64,000 bases of DNA. Source: Pardosa pseudoannulata (taxonomy: Eukaryota; Arthropoda; Arachnida; Araneae; Lycosidae). How positions within the stretch are numbered: the stretch's first letter is position 1; every line of letters begins with the position of its first letter. The stretch lies in NCBI GenBank assembly GCA_032207245.1, contig CM063510.1, forward strand, positions 51,616,525 to 51,680,524, in the 5' to 3' direction. The translations under genes and the position numbers were made by a program. The notes beneath the pieces were generated by a model. That model did no database searches. It had not been told where the DNA came from and was given only the letters and a program-made list of their open reading frames with translations. Shown here in pieces: positions 38,570 to 52,137 of this stretch.

Positions 38570-38990
38570 AAATAGATTACTTCTGAAAATAATCATTATA
38601 AAATATGAAACAGATATAAATTTATGCATTATTTTGAAATACATAAATGAAATGCGGGATCCATTGAAATAACATAAACTATTCAAAAAGTCTAGAAATC
38701 CGTTTAATACATTTCTTGTTTTACCGAACGAAATTTTTTGCTCATTAAACAAAACTTAAAAAACTTCTCCAAACGTGATGCACCCTGTACACGCAATATA
38801 AAATACAAATTTTAAAACTTATACAATAGTGCACAAAAAACGTGAATCCCTGAAAATGAAATATTCACTTTGGAAGAGAAGCTATCTATCTAACAAATGC
38901 TCTAGACTAAACTCAATTCTTAGACGTTCAACTGACTGCACAGTCTCAACCTATTTCACTGACAATAGAAAAATTTAATATTAAATTCCT
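38570..38990 (+). repeat. Segmental repeat, first copy of a 1378-bp-spaced pair
   Basis: From aaatatgaaacagatataaa (38601) through cacagtctcaacctatttca this segment is repeated at about 39979-40375, offset 1378 bp, in direct orientation. It defines a higher-order repeat in the satellite field. Confidence 0.85.
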
Positions 38991-39054
38991 GTTTCAACAA
39001 GTTTACTGGCTCCGTCAGTCGAACTGAACATTTTTGATTCCAATAGAACACTTT

Positions 39055-41761
39055 TTATATCGGGATATAATATCCTTTGGCAGAAACCTTATTGTAACAT
39101 TTTCTTCTCCATTTACGGTATTGTAAGCTGTATATCAACAATAAATCCAAATCTCTAAAATCTACAAGAAAACCCTTTATGAATATGTTGTTTCATTCTT
39201 AACTTATAAAGCACAAACTTTATTTGGATAAAAAGGATGTTTTTTTTTTCGGTAGTAAGAATCAGGAGGATTGGTACAAAAGAATATTTCAAATTGGTTG
39301 GCATCTCAAGGTGATTAGTATAAACTCTTGGACAGTTTACAAGTATTCAGGGCTGTAACTAGATGCTTTTGCGCCCATGTCCCCCCCCAAAAAAAATATA
39401 TATATCGGGATATAATATTCTTTGGCAGAAACCTTATTGTAACATTTCTCCTTCACTTACGGTATTGTAAGCTGTATATCAACAAGAAATCTAAATCTCT
39501 AAAATCTACAAGAAAACCCATCTTGAATATGATGTTTCATTCCTAACTTATAAAGCACAAACTTTATTTGGATAAAAAAGGATGTTTTTTGGTTTGGTAG
39601 TAAGAATCAGGAGGATTTGTACAATAGTGTATTCCAAATTGGTTTGCATCTCAAGGCGATTAGTATAAATTCTTGGACAGTTTACTTGCATTCAGGGCTG
39701 TAACTAAGTCCTTTTGCGCCTGTGGCCAAAAAATATGCTCTGAGCCCTTATCACCAAAAATAGTGAGAAAATATATAAATATGTTTTTTATATCTTCTAT
39801 TCAGAATGAACTCAAAATATTAATTCTTAAAAGGTTTCTAGTATATTAATTTTTTATTCAATACCTTACAATACAATTTACCTTACTAATTGTAACAAAA
39901 AGTTACATTCGGTTCAGCTTTTTCTACCTCTTCCCGTGAGTCATCGTCAAAACAATACCAGTACAGGACCGGTTTGAAAAATATGAAATAGATATAAATT
40001 TATGCATTATTTTGAAATATATAAATGAAATACGGGATCCATTGAAATAACAGAAACTATTTAAAAAGTCTAGAATTATGTTTAATGTATTTTTTGTTTT
40101 GCAAAAGGAAAGTTTTAGCTCATATTATTCTATAAAACTTAAAAAATTCTCCAAACGTGATGCACAATGTACACGTAATATAAAATACGAATTTTAAAAC
40201 TTATACAATAGTGAACAAAAATCATGAATCCCTGAAAAATGAAATATTCACTTTGGAAGAGAAGCTATCTATCTAACAAACGCTCTAGACTAAACTCAAT
40301 TCTTAGACGTTCAACTAACTGCACAGTCTCAGCCTATTTCACTGACAGTAGAAAATTTAATATTAAATTCCTGTTTCAACAAGTTTATAGGCTCCGTCAT
40401 TCGTACTAAACATTTTTGATTCCAAAAGAACGCTTTTTATATCGGGATATAATATCCTTTGGCAGAAACCTTATTGTAACATTTTCTTCTCGACTTACGG
40501 TATTGTAAGCTGTATATCAACAATAAATCCAAATCTCTAAAATATACAAGAAAAGTTCTTTATGAATATGTTTTATTCGTAACTTACAAAACACAACTTT
40601 ATTTGGATAAAAAAATGATTTTTTTTTGGTTTGGTAGTAAGAATCAGGAGGATTGGTACAAAAGAATATTTCAAATTGGTTGGCATCTCAAGGTGATTAG
40701 TATAAACTCTTGGACAGTTTACAAGTATTCAGGGCTGTAACTAGATGCTTTTGCGCCCATGTCCCCCCAAAAAATATATCGGGATATAATATCCTTTGGT
40801 AGAAACCTTATTGTAACATTTTCTTCTCCATTTACGGTATTGTAAGCTGTATATCAACAATAAATCCAAATCTCTAAAATATACAAGAGAAGTTCTTTAT
40901 GAATATGATGGTTTATTCGTAACTTATAAAGCACAAACTTTATTTGGATAAAAAAAGGATGTTTTTTGGTTTGGTAGTAAGAATCAGGAGGATTGGTACA
41001 AAAAATATTTCAAATTGGTTTGCATCTCAAGGTGTACAGTATAAACTCTTGGAGAGTTTACTGGTATTCAGGGCAGTAACTAGGTCCTTTTGCGCACATG
41101 CCCCCCCCAAAAAAAAGAATATTATATCGGGATATAATATCCCTTGGCAGAAACCTTATTGTAACATTTCTCCTCCCCTTACGGTATTGTAAGCTGTATA
41201 TCAACAATAAATCCAAATCTCTAAAATATACAAGAAGAGTTCTTTATGAATATGATGATTTATTCTTAACTTATAAAGCACAAACTTTATTTGGATAAAA
41301 AAAGGATGTTTTTTGGTTTGGTAGTAAGAATCAGGAGGATTGGTACAAAAAATATTTTAAATTGGTTTGCATCTCAAGGTGTATAGTATAAACTCTTGGA
41401 CAGTTTACAAGTATTCAGGTCTGTAACTAGATGCTTTTGCGCCCATGTTCCCCCCCAAAAAACAAAAATATATATCGGGATATAATATTCTTTGGCAGAA
41501 ACCTTATTGTAACATTTCTCCTCCCCTTACGGTATTGTAAGCTGTATACAACAAGAAATATAAATCTCTAAAATCTACAAGAAAACCCTTTATGAATATG
41601 ATGTTTCATTCCTAACTTATAAAGCACAAACTTTATTTGGATAAAAAAGGATGTTTTTTGATTTGGAAGTAAGAATCAGGAGGATTTGTACAATAGTATA
41701 TTCCAAATTGGTTTGCATTTCAAGGAAATTAGTATGAATTCTTGGACAGTTTACTTGCTTT
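39055..41761 (+). repeat. Satellite field, about 345-bp unit carrying a hAT end
   Basis: The marker cggtattgtaagctgtat occurs near 39117, 39459, 40498, 40836, 41181 and 41530: intervals of 338-349 bp, with one gap of three unit lengths. Each unit contains gtaagaatcaggaggatt, aaactcttggacagttta and a CAGGGCTGTAACTAG-GC-TTTTGCGCCC segment that is the left end of the hAT element at 41762. The gap holds a truncated hAT copy (from 39692) and the 1378-bp-spaced duplicate. Short open frames inside are not conserved between units. Confidence 0.9.
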
Positions 41762-42430
41762 CAGGGCTGTAACTAAGTCCTTTTGCGCCCGTGCCACCCT
41801 CCTCCCCAAAATAAGCTGGTCTGCTCCTTTACCACCAAAAAGTGTAAGAAAATATATAAACATGTTTTTTTATATCTTATATTCCGAATGAACTCAAAAT
41901 ATTAATTCTTAAAAGGTTCCTAGTATATTAATTTTTTCTTCTATTTTTACCTAACTAATATTTAATTTTTTAACATTTTGGGGATATTATTTTGCTGATA
42001 ATTTGAATTGTTTATTTGAGGGGAATATTTTTTATTTAGACGTTGAATTTTCATTAAAAATTGGCGAATTTCTAGAATTTCTAGTTCTAGCTAAATTTAG
42101 TTTTAATAAATTTAATAAATTGAAATTTTAAAAACAAATACCCAGATTTATATTAGAAAATATAGAGCATATTAGGAATGTTTGGTAAACTTTTTATAAG
42201 AATCTATTACAAGTTTAGTCTCTAGAAACATTTTTAAAATAAGAAAATTCATAAAAAAGTAAAGTAATATTTAAACTCATTGTATTTTATGATAAAAAAA
42301 TTATTTTTCAAGTTTTTTTATATCTACTCAGGGCGAATCGTTCTCTTTCGGACTCCTCACGGTTTTTTCCTCACCGTTTAGCGCGCCTAAGACTGAGACA
42401 AATACCATCTTTGTCACGCCCTAGGCTCTG
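41762..42430. mobile_element. hAT-like non-autonomous element, copy 1
   Basis: Left end CAGGGCTGTAACTAAGTCC, right end ACGCCCTAGGCTCTG. Adjacent octamers are CTTGCTTT (left) and CTTGAATT (right), eroded from a common CTTGYATT duplication. AT-rich interior; a subterminal block with gcgcctaagactgag is shared with copy 2. Confidence 0.75.
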
Positions 42431-42575
42431 CTTGAATTATATTTATTGGCAAATAAGTAAAAAATCTTTTAAAAGGTTTTCGAAAAGAAAAAAAGGTTAA
42501 TACTCATGAGGATGTCTTCGTACCATTGCAATCTCAAGGTGATTAGTATAAACTCTTGGATAGTTTACATATATT

Positions 42576-43223
42576 CAGTGGTAACTAGGTCCTTTTGCAC
42601 CGGTAAAAAAAAAACAAGCTGCTCTGAGCCCTTACCACCAAAAATAGTGAGAAAATATATAAACATGTTTTTTATATCTTATATACAGAAAGAACTCAAA
42701 ATATTAATTCTTAAAAGGTTCCAAGTATATTAATTTTTCTTCTATTTTTACCTTACTAATACTTAATTTTTGAACATTTTGGGGATACTATTTTGCTAGT
42801 AATTTGAATTGTTTATTTGAGGGGAATAGTTTTTATTTAGACATTGAATTTTCATTAAAAATTAGTGAATTTCTAAATTTAAATTTAGTTTTAATAAATT
42901 TAATAAATTGAAATTTTAAAAACAAATACCCAGATTTATATTAGAAAATATATAGCATATTAGGAATGTTTGGTAAACTTTTTATAAGAATCTATAACAA
43001 GTTTAGTCTCTAGAAACATTTTTAAAATAAGAAAATTCATAAAAAAGTAAAGTAATTTTTAAACACATTGTATTTTATAATTAATTTTTTTTTTCAAATT
43101 TTCTTTTTTTCTGCTCCGGGCGAATCGTTTTGTTTCGGACTCTATTTTCCTCACGGTTTAGTGCCCCTAAGACTGATGCGCCCGTGGCAAATGCCATCTT
43201 TGCCACGCCTAGTTACGGCCCTG
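42576..43223. mobile_element. hAT-like non-autonomous element, copy 2
   Basis: Ends CAGTGGTAACTAGGTCC and CACGCCTAGTTACGGCCCTG. The right flank is CTTGTATT. About 90% similar to copy 1 and arranged in tandem with it about 790 bp apart together with flanking sequence, so the pair arose by duplication rather than two insertions. Confidence 0.75.
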
Positions 43224-43289
43224 CTTGTATTGTATTTATTGGCAAATAAATAAAAAATTAATACTCACGAGGATGTCTTCGTACCATAA

Positions 43290-43670
43290 CGGTCATTTTC
43301 CTTATTTTTTCCTCTTGAATTCAGTGTGAGGTTGCCACACCCCATTGGCTTCACATATAGGTTTTGTTAAATCCCAGGGCAGGGGGATACTCTGTCTGGG
43401 TTTTTGACACTACACTACAAAGGGTTTTCGCTTCGACCACGCCTTGAGATGTCAAAGGTGAATTGGAAGGTCGGACGGGACAACAAAATGTCAGACTGTG
43501 AGGCGCCACCAAAAGGTACCAATCAGAGGCTACCAGGACGTTGATGCGAAAAGAAAAAGGCAATGGGAAGAAGCGAAAGGTGACATCAGGCGGCTCGAGT
43601 TTTTGCCGGAGAGTCCCCAGGACAGAGAACAAAGAGAGGTTCGACTTGTGACCGTTGGTTTTGTAGTTTC
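43290..43670 (+). other. GC-richer, coding-like segment of unknown identity
   Basis: Base composition is well above the surroundings. On the plus strand from about 43498 a frame reads VPIRGYQDVDAKRKRQWEEA, then LEFLPESPQDREQREVRL, strongly charged and without stops for 65 codons. It abuts the repeat beginning ttcattacagattgtaagt. It may be part of an unrecognised transposon, retroelement or an exon. I do not recognise the family. Confidence 0.3.
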
Positions 43671-43729
43671 ATTACAGATTGTAAGTAGAATATAATTTGT
43701 AATAATACAAATACAAAGAAATTGACATA

Positions 43730-44532
43730 CCGTAATTTCGCACGTATAGTCCCGCGGACTATCTGTGTTTAAAAAGCAAATTTCTTTAGCCGTTGACTAT
43801 CTGCAGGTGCGGACTATGTGTTAGTTGTTCATTGCTCAAATCATTAAAATCGGAAAAAGGGAAAAAAAACGAACATCTCGCGAACGGCCGATGATCAAAT
43901 GTAAACAAAAGTACGACTCACGAGACGCCAGGAAATCATCGCATCGTATCGGTAATAAACCATGAAAAAAAAATACAACTCATAAAGCAGAAGGAATCAG
44001 TAGTAGCAAATAGCACAATCTTAAATTGTGTCCTGGAGTACAGGGAAAATATCGATAGTTACTATTTACAGTTCCGATTGACAACACCGAGTGGATGGGT
44101 TCAAGAAATTCGACGAGAAAACTGTAAGAAATTGGCGCAAGAAAAAGGAAACATTAAAAATATGGGAAGAAAGCAATCCAATCGCAGACGAAAAATACAA
44201 TGGCCTGCATTAGAAGACGATTTGCATAGCTGGGTTCGCGAACACAGAAATGTTTGCTGCTGTGTTTCTTCCGTTAATATTCATCTCCGAGGCTACGGCA
44301 GAAGAAATGATTTCAAATTTTAAAAGTGGAATTAATTGAGTCTAATATAGACTTTTCGGCACTCTAATGTACTTAGGTTTTTATTCTTAAAGTTATTTAA
44401 TATTGCCATACTAAATTACATATTTTTGCACGTATAGTCTGCGGATTATCTAGTGGTGCAGACTATCTGATGATTTATGAAATTTTTTAAACAAAAAAAT
44501 CGGAGCTGCGGACTATACGTGCGAAATTACGG
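43730..44532 (+). mobile_element. pogo/Tigger-like element, 803 bp
   Basis: Perfect-looking inverted termini: CCGTAATTTCGCACGTATAG and CTATACGTGCGAAATTACGG. The TA dinucleotide is duplicated at 43728-43729 and 44533-44534, as for Tc1/mariner-pogo insertions. The related sequence near 45920-45935 (agaaattgacatatattgag) shows the unoccupied TA site. Internally deleted. Confidence 0.9.
44060..44325 (+). pseudogene. pogo/Tigger transposase DNA-binding remnant
   Basis: One frame reads KFDEKTVRNWRKKKETLK, a typical first HTH end. After a shift near 44155-44165 a second frame reads GRKQSNRRRKIQWPALEDD and LHSWVREHRN, the start of the CENP-B/Tc5-type HTH domain. The DDE catalytic region is missing. 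The frameshift and deletion make it non-functional. Confidence 0.8.
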
Positions 44533-45623
44533 TATATTAAGTATTTCATTAATTAAGAATTTCTATTGAATTTAATAAATAAAATAACGAAAAATAAAAT
44601 AAATAAAATTACTCATTGAAAAATACTTAAACTAAAAGTGAAAAAAGTAAGAAAACTTAGAATATGAATCATTTTATGAATATTAGATTATTTATAACAC
44701 ACATACTAGAATTCTTCCGCAAATTGTTTCTGGAAATTCCCACTATATTTCAACTAAAATTTTCAAAGTGTGAGTTTGAAATATTATTATTATAAATGCA
44801 TTTTAGTTTGAAAGAAAAACACGAAAGCAAAACTATGTGAAATGCAAATCTTCTTACTAGTCTTCTTACTAAAAATTAACTTTTGTAATTTCATTACAGA
44901 TTTTAAGTGGAATATAATGTGTAATAATACTAATAGAAAGAAATTGAGATATATTGAGTATTTCATTAATTATGCATTACCATCGAATTTAATAAATAAA
45001 ATAATGAGTTACTCATTGAAAAATACTTAAACTAAAAGTGAGAAATGTAAGAAAAATTAGAATATGAATCATTTTATGAATATTAGCGGTTACAACACAT
45101 ATACTAGAATTCTTCAGGAAAATATTACTGGAAATTCCCACTATATTTCAACAAAAATTTCATAGTGTGAGTTTGAAATATTATTATTATTATAAATGCA
45201 TTTTAGCTTGAAAGAAAAACACGAAAGCAAACCTACGTGAAATGCAAATCTTCTTACAATTCAAGAATATTTTGCAATAAAAACAGATATTGTGTGAAAA
45301 AATATCTATACGCAATACTGAAAAAACTGTATTTGGTTGAAGAACAAGATATTTTAGTTCTGTTTGCATATCGACAGAACATCAATTGTCAAATGAAATC
45401 ACATATTTTACTACGAAATGTATATTTTCAATTCAAATGTTCCGTTTTTGTAGGAACAATATGAAATATTTGAGCTCTCCCACCCTCACGTTTTTGTTAA
45501 AATGACAGTTTGAACAAAAATTGTGGCAGTATTTTCATTTCAACAACGGATATTTCTTGCGGTTCTACAAGTCAATCAAAGAAATTCATGAAAAGTTGAA
45601 GATTCTTTAAAATTTATGATTAT

Positions 45624-47035
<1,412 letters not shown>

Positions 47036-47465
47036 ATTAATTCACAAATGTGAAAAAGATAAGAACAACACAAACTTTTGTTTCGGTTGTTTGGGGCTTC
47101 TACAATAATACATATACCTTAGCTTTGCTACTGGAAGTTTAAACAGAACCGGATTTATTGCTAAAAATTGATTCCAAATGAATAAGAAAGATCACATAGT
47201 ATCATTTGTTTAAAACCAGACTTTAATTTCAAGTCATAGAATCTAAGATAAGCTTTTCGGGTCTGGAATTCATGGATCCAAATTCATCTGCCCTCATGGA
47301 GGATTGTAACTTTTTGGAATTAGGGTAAATAATATAGCAATTTGAAACACCACTTTTTAAACGGAAGATTTCTTTGCTTGGTTTGGGGTTCAATTAACAG
47401 TGGAATCAATAGGATGTTTTCCCTCCATTTTTTATGCTTAACAAATTTCAGAAGCAATGCTTAGC
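47036..47465. other. Intergenic DNA
   Basis: Nothing recognised. Confidence 0.5.
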
Positions 47466-47469
47466 CAGA

Positions 47470-48048
47470 CTAAAATGTTTTTTCTTCAGCAGCGCTATAG
47501 CCTGGTACAGGCCAAGGCTTTCTCTGTCTGCTTCCTCCAAATGGCACTACATTTTGCAAGATTTCTCCATCTAATAATACCCAAGATCTCCAAATCTTTC
47601 TCCACATAATCCAACCACCTTGTTGCTGGTCTACCTCTTCTTCTTGTACCTTCAGTCTTTGAAAATATAATTTTTTAATTGAGTCCAAATCTGCTCGTCT
47701 GAAAACATGTCCCAGCCATCTAATTCTGTTGGATTTAATAACTCTCAAGATGTTAGGTTGTCTGTATTTAGTATATAATTCATGGTTATATAAACCTCTC
47801 CATGCATTATTTTCCTTTACTCCTCCAAATATTGACCGAAGGATTTTTCTTTCAAAAATGAGCAGCCTATTTTCTTCTGTTTTGTTAATTGCCCATGTCT
47901 CACTGCCATATAAAATGATCGGTCTTATAAGGGTTTTGTATAGGTTTATTTTTGTATTGATGCAGAGGATTTTAGATTTTATTTGGCGCTTTAAACCAAA
48001 ATAGCACCTATTTGCCACCACAATTCGGTTTCTAATTTCAGTCTTTAT
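47470..48048 (-). pseudogene. LINE reverse-transcriptase C-terminal remnant (5' truncated)
   Basis: Minus-strand frame reading EIRNRIVVANRCYFGLKRQI, INLYKTLIRPIILYGSETWA, TEENRLLIFERKILRSIFGG, and then NRIRWLGHVFRRAD. This is the conserved C-terminal part of non-LTR retrotransposon polyproteins (endonuclease-reverse transcriptase, RTE-like). Near 47640 the frame shifts: an alternative frame continues with a GRPATRW-type motif and VEKDLEILG. No catalytic YADD region or endonuclease is present, consistent with 5' truncation during insertion. Non-functional fossil; clade assignment is tentative. Confidence 0.9.
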
Positions 48049-48655
48049 ATAAATTAACTAAAATGTTTGCTCGCTACTAATTTACATTCCTAAAAAATAT
48101 AAGCAATTTTTTAAATATTAACAGCTATTGTATTAAAAGATATAATAGATGTGTGTTAACATATGTAACTTTTTGACAGCCAAAACTGCAAAAGAAAATT
48201 GAAATTGAAAAGAAATTGAACCACTATTAAATAATAACTACAAAATAATAATTGTAAAAATATTAACTCAAATTAAGGTTGCCATAAACTTTAAGTGTTT
48301 TCGGAAATTGTCATATACTATTAAAATGTTATACAAGAAAAAGTTCTCTACTTTTTGCACTTCCTTTGTGTTCTGAAATACCAGCTGTCAATCGAAGCTG
48401 TGGGATCAAACTCTGTCTTGTTAGTCCATGAATTGGATATGAGAGTAAAACAGACAGTGCCTCCGTATTTCAATTGCATTTTTTTGTACTAAATGTAATA
48501 TAAAAATGCAATAATTTGATTTCAAAACATTTCCGCTCACCGCTTGATTGGACTATATTATTTAGTTTGAATCGCAACATTTGAAAAGACGAAACTTACT
48601 CGCCAACCTTAAATATTTTGTCGCCAATGACGAATTAATGAGTGGAAATACCATG
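48049..48655. other. Intergenic DNA
   Basis: Nothing recognised. Confidence 0.5.
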
Positions 48656-49320
48656 TGCTGGTACGTACTTGGATCTACATTGTGTAGTACGGGGCACAAA
48701 ATCCTGGCTATTCCATATACAAGGCATTGATGTCTCAACTCCCGTACACTGGAATAAGTATTCCGATTTCTACCCTCTGGCAAATTTGGCCATCATATGA
48801 AAACACATGTGTCAATTCCAGAACTAGTTTTCCGCTTTTGAACGATGGCCGATTGGTTAGGTTGCTGGCCTTCGGTACCGGAGTTCGTGGGTTCGAATCC
48901 CACTGTGGCATGAATTTCGTCGCTGTTCGAAATCGGCCTTAAGCTGTAGGTCCTAGTCTCATTAGTCTTCGTGTTGCAAAATAGTAGATCGTAGCACTCT
49001 AAACCAAACCAAACCTCTTTTGAAATGGAAGACATAATGTAGGTGAGTACATTGTAAAGATTTGTAACTTCAACCGTGTGCAGGTGTATACGTGGATTTA
49101 CACTATGTACGGGGTACAAAATCCTGGCTATTCCAGAGACAAGGCATTAATGTCTCAACTCCCATACCCTGGAATAAGCAAAACTTAATTCCGAATTTAC
49201 CCTCTAGCAAATTTAGTCATCATATGAAAACAGATCTTCCCATTTCGGAACTAGTTTTTCTTCAGTCTGAAATAGAAGACATAATGTAGGTGAGTACATT
49301 GTAAAGATTTGTAACTTCAA
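48656..49320 (+). repeat. Tandem duplication with a SINE in the first copy
   Basis: Unit 1 (48656-49075) and unit 2 (49076-49320) share acaaaatcctggctattcca, aaggcatt-atgtctcaact, catcatatgaaaaca and gacataatgtaggtgagtac. Unit 1 is longer only because it holds the SINE at 48843-49014. Confidence 0.9.
48843..49014 (+). mobile_element. tRNA-derived SINE, copy 1
   Basis: The 5' part resembles a tRNA gene with an A box (GGCCGATTGGTTAGGTTGC) and a B box (GGTTCGAATCCC), the internal RNA polymerase III promoter. The tail is an AAACC repeat. The direct repeat CTTTTGA flanks it (48836-48842 and 49015-49023 region). A 3' body with gtaggtcctagtctcattag is shared with the other copies. It is not a functional tRNA because the 5' and 3' ends do not form an acceptor stem. 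Confidence 0.88.
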
Positions 49321-50437
49321 TAGATTACAGAATCTATGTTTCAGAGAAAAAAATCTTTAGTTTTATCTTTCGGCTAGAAGATTGCCTCTCCAAATATTCA
49401 CACGGGTAAACAGCTCCTTTTCAGGTTACACATGACGAAAACCTAAAAAAACCTGATTTGGCCACTGTAGAGCCCTATACCAAGAGAAAAGATTTGCTGA
49501 GTTGATAAAATGGAATTTTCAATCCCTAAGCCATAACAATTTGACAACATTAAAAAAAAACATTTAGACTCAGATTTTAATGCCTTATTCATATCTTAAA
49601 TCAACATCTATCTAAAAATATTCCCAAAAACGAGCAAATCCATTAAAAAATCTAAGAAATAATCAAAGATTAGTACCAATATATGTGGTGTTTAATTATT
49701 TTCTCTTTATCAGAGGCTTCAGGCATACTTTTTAAAAACTTTCTCTTCCAAAGTCAAATTTAATGGAAAAATAAGGTCATGTTTCTGCACTGGGAGATGC
49801 TTTTAAGGAAAGATCGGCATCACCGAAAGGAAAATCTATACATTTAGAATATAAAAAAAGTTTCTTTTTGTAAGTTTTCTCTCTTTTTTTGCTTCATATA
49901 TGTTGCTGAGAGAAATTTTTTCGGCGAAATAAAATCTTTAGTTACTAAAAGATTCACCAACCATATATAATGTGGGTAATGGGTATAAATTGACGGTTTG
50001 ATCTTGCTATTTATTCTTCACAACGGATAAAATTCCATTTACATCCGGAGGGGGAAACTGATTAAAAACGGCTCTTCCATTTAACGAGCCGCTGAGAAAA
50101 ATCACAAGTGGCAATCGAGTAAATTTTGAGGTTTTCTTCTGAAGGAAGAAATTTTAAATCATTTAAACTATTTAAACAGATAAACTATCATAACAGGTCA
50201 GAAGAATAGAAATAAACTTATAAATAGTAATAGAGGTAAGAAAAAAATCATTCTTGAACAGATTATGAGTAACATTACAGTTGTTACTATTTATGAATTT
50301 TTAATGCAATAAACAAAGCCAAATAGCGATTGACAAAATCTGCTAAGTCTCAATACAGATGTCTTCTGTACTTATTTTATTGTATTTACTCATTTTTATA
50401 TTGAGGTTTCAATTTTATTTACCGCATAGCTTTTTGT
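49321..50437. other. Intergenic DNA
   Basis: No gene or element recognised. Confidence 0.5.
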
Positions 50438-50715
50438 GTTTTATATACGAGGGTTGAAACTTTAATAATGGCAACAATGCTGTAAGAGACGCTACGTAGC
50501 AAAACCAAAGAATATTGCGTATACCACACGTGAGCTACGTACCTACCTTACTTCTCAGCAAAAAGAATCGTTCTTCCTACGTCATGCGCATGCGGAGTAA
50601 CGCGAATCTCTGAACCTTGTATTAGCTTGCGGTCTAAAGTGTTGTCAGGATATTTTCAAAACAAGAACAACGAAATTGGATAAAAATTCAATGTGCCAGA
50701 GCTCGTACAACAGGA

Positions 50716-52137
50716 CAGTGTTATCTAGGGCTTTACCATCCAACTTACTCTCCAGGTTTAAGCTCTTGTGACTTTGTCTAATTCCTAAGATGAATGAACC
50801 ACTTCGTGGCATTCGGTTCAGAACTGTCCCAGAGATTCTTGCGTCAATAGACCGGTCCATTCGAACTATCAACAGATCAGGAGCTGATACAGGTGTCCTG
50901 CGACTTCCACATCCTTGGAAACGGGTTATACACAATGCGTGCTACTATATTGAAGACGAGTGGATCGGGACAGCCAATTTCGGTGCAACAGTTCCAGTGA
51001 AAAATTGCTTGGTTCACTGGCACCATCTATTCACTGATATATTAACTAGAACTATCCAAGTAATTTTGTAGTATCTTGAGCAGTTTTTGTATTATTTTAT
51101 TTACATGTTTGACAATATTTTAAGTTAATTTTCTATTTTCTCATTTTTTGTTACTTGAATTTTAAATTTTTTATTTTCATTTTTGTTAGTTTTTGTCGCT
51201 TTAGGTTTATGAAATTAATTTGTGCTAAGAAATGAGCTTGAGAAGTGCTAATATTTCTAATATTTTATTACATTTTAATAAGATTATTATATTTTAATAT
51301 TTATATTTATTATTATTATAATTCATTTTAATATTTTATAATATTTTATTTTATTTCTAATATTCTCTAAGATTTTAGTTACATTTTTGGCAATTTTTAA
51401 AATTAATTTTAATTTTTATTTTTTTATTACTTTAAGCTTTTAAAATCAATTTTTGTCATTATAAACTTTATACCTCAAGCTGTATATAATGGGCAGTAAG
51501 CAGCCTGATTTTTAAAGATAAAAACATTGTTCTAATAAAATGTTATTCAATATGATAATTTAGAAACTTACATTTTTTTATCAAAGAAATTCATAAGTTT
51601 AAATTTTACTATTCCTCTCAAAAGTATACAGCAATATTCAATAATTATTTCACTTAGTAAGGAGTAAAAAAAATTCTTCTTGAATATTTTTTGACAGAAA
51701 ATTATAAGCTTCTAAATTACTATATTGAAGGATATTTCAATGAGTAATTTTTTCATGCTTAAATCAGGCTATTTACTGTTCATTAAGCTGAGAACAAACA
51801 TTATTTTCTGAATAATGCAATGGGATTGCTTATTTTTTCCAGTTATTGTTAATGATTTTAAAAAGTAAAATACCATGCAAATAAAAACAAATTTTATATA
51901 TTAGAGCTGCAATATGTGTGATTAAAGTTTTATTGATTGATGTAATTTCTGTTGTATTCACCTTCTATTGTTTAACATGGTGTATTAAGAATCCTCGACA
52001 CCAGCTTACGATTTCTTGGATAGTTTTAGTCATCATATTAGTGATATCATATGGCGACAATGAACCAAGTAATTTTCCCCTAAAACTCTAGCAACAACAT
52101 TAGTTGTCCCGATCTACTCGTTATTGAAGGACTGTAA
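50716..52137 (+). pseudogene. mariner transposase C-terminal remnant
   Basis: The frame reads YHPTYSPGLSSCDF and, after two in-frame stops, MNEPLRGIRFRTVPEI, then RVIHNACYYIE, where the nested element begins. The frame resumes after the insertion with GL and a stop at 52135-52137, a plausible natural C-terminus. In the mariner signature YSPDLxPCDF the Asp is the third catalytic residue (DD34D). Here it is Gly, so the enzyme was inactive even apart from the stops. The N-terminal two thirds are deleted. Confidence 0.88.
50956..52121. mobile_element. Nested non-autonomous element with long inverted repeats, 1166 bp
   Basis: Exact 8-bp duplications TATTGAAG at 50948-50955 and 52122-52129. Termini ACGAGTGGATCGGGACA and TGTCCCGATCTACTCGT belong to inverted repeats of roughly 120 bp (about 70-75% alike). 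The interior is very AT-rich and non-coding. TSD length fits hAT, P or Merlin-like elements; the superfamily is undetermined. Confidence 0.85.

Larger units (their letters stand above)
43668..45238 (+). repeat. Tandem duplication, about 400-bp unit
   Basis: Sequence from tttcattacagattgtaagt through gaaagaaaaacacgaaagca occurs at 43668-44838 (interrupted by the pogo-like element) and again at 44839-45238. The end marker gtgaaatgcaaatcttctta at 44839 and 45239 gives a 400-bp period. A partial further copy begins near 45872. Confidence 0.85.

Noticed and set aside
40944..41298. Small proteins starting in the 345-bp satellite
   Set aside because: They follow the repeat unit and differ between copies by frameshifts; no conservation of frame.
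48843..48912. Functional tRNA gene
   Set aside because: A and B boxes are present but the ends cannot form an acceptor stem and the unit continues into a SINE body with an AAACC tail; two more copies show the same structure.
50645..50935. Minus-strand 96-aa protein
   Set aside because: It is the complementary shadow of the mariner transposase remnant, which matches on the plus strand.
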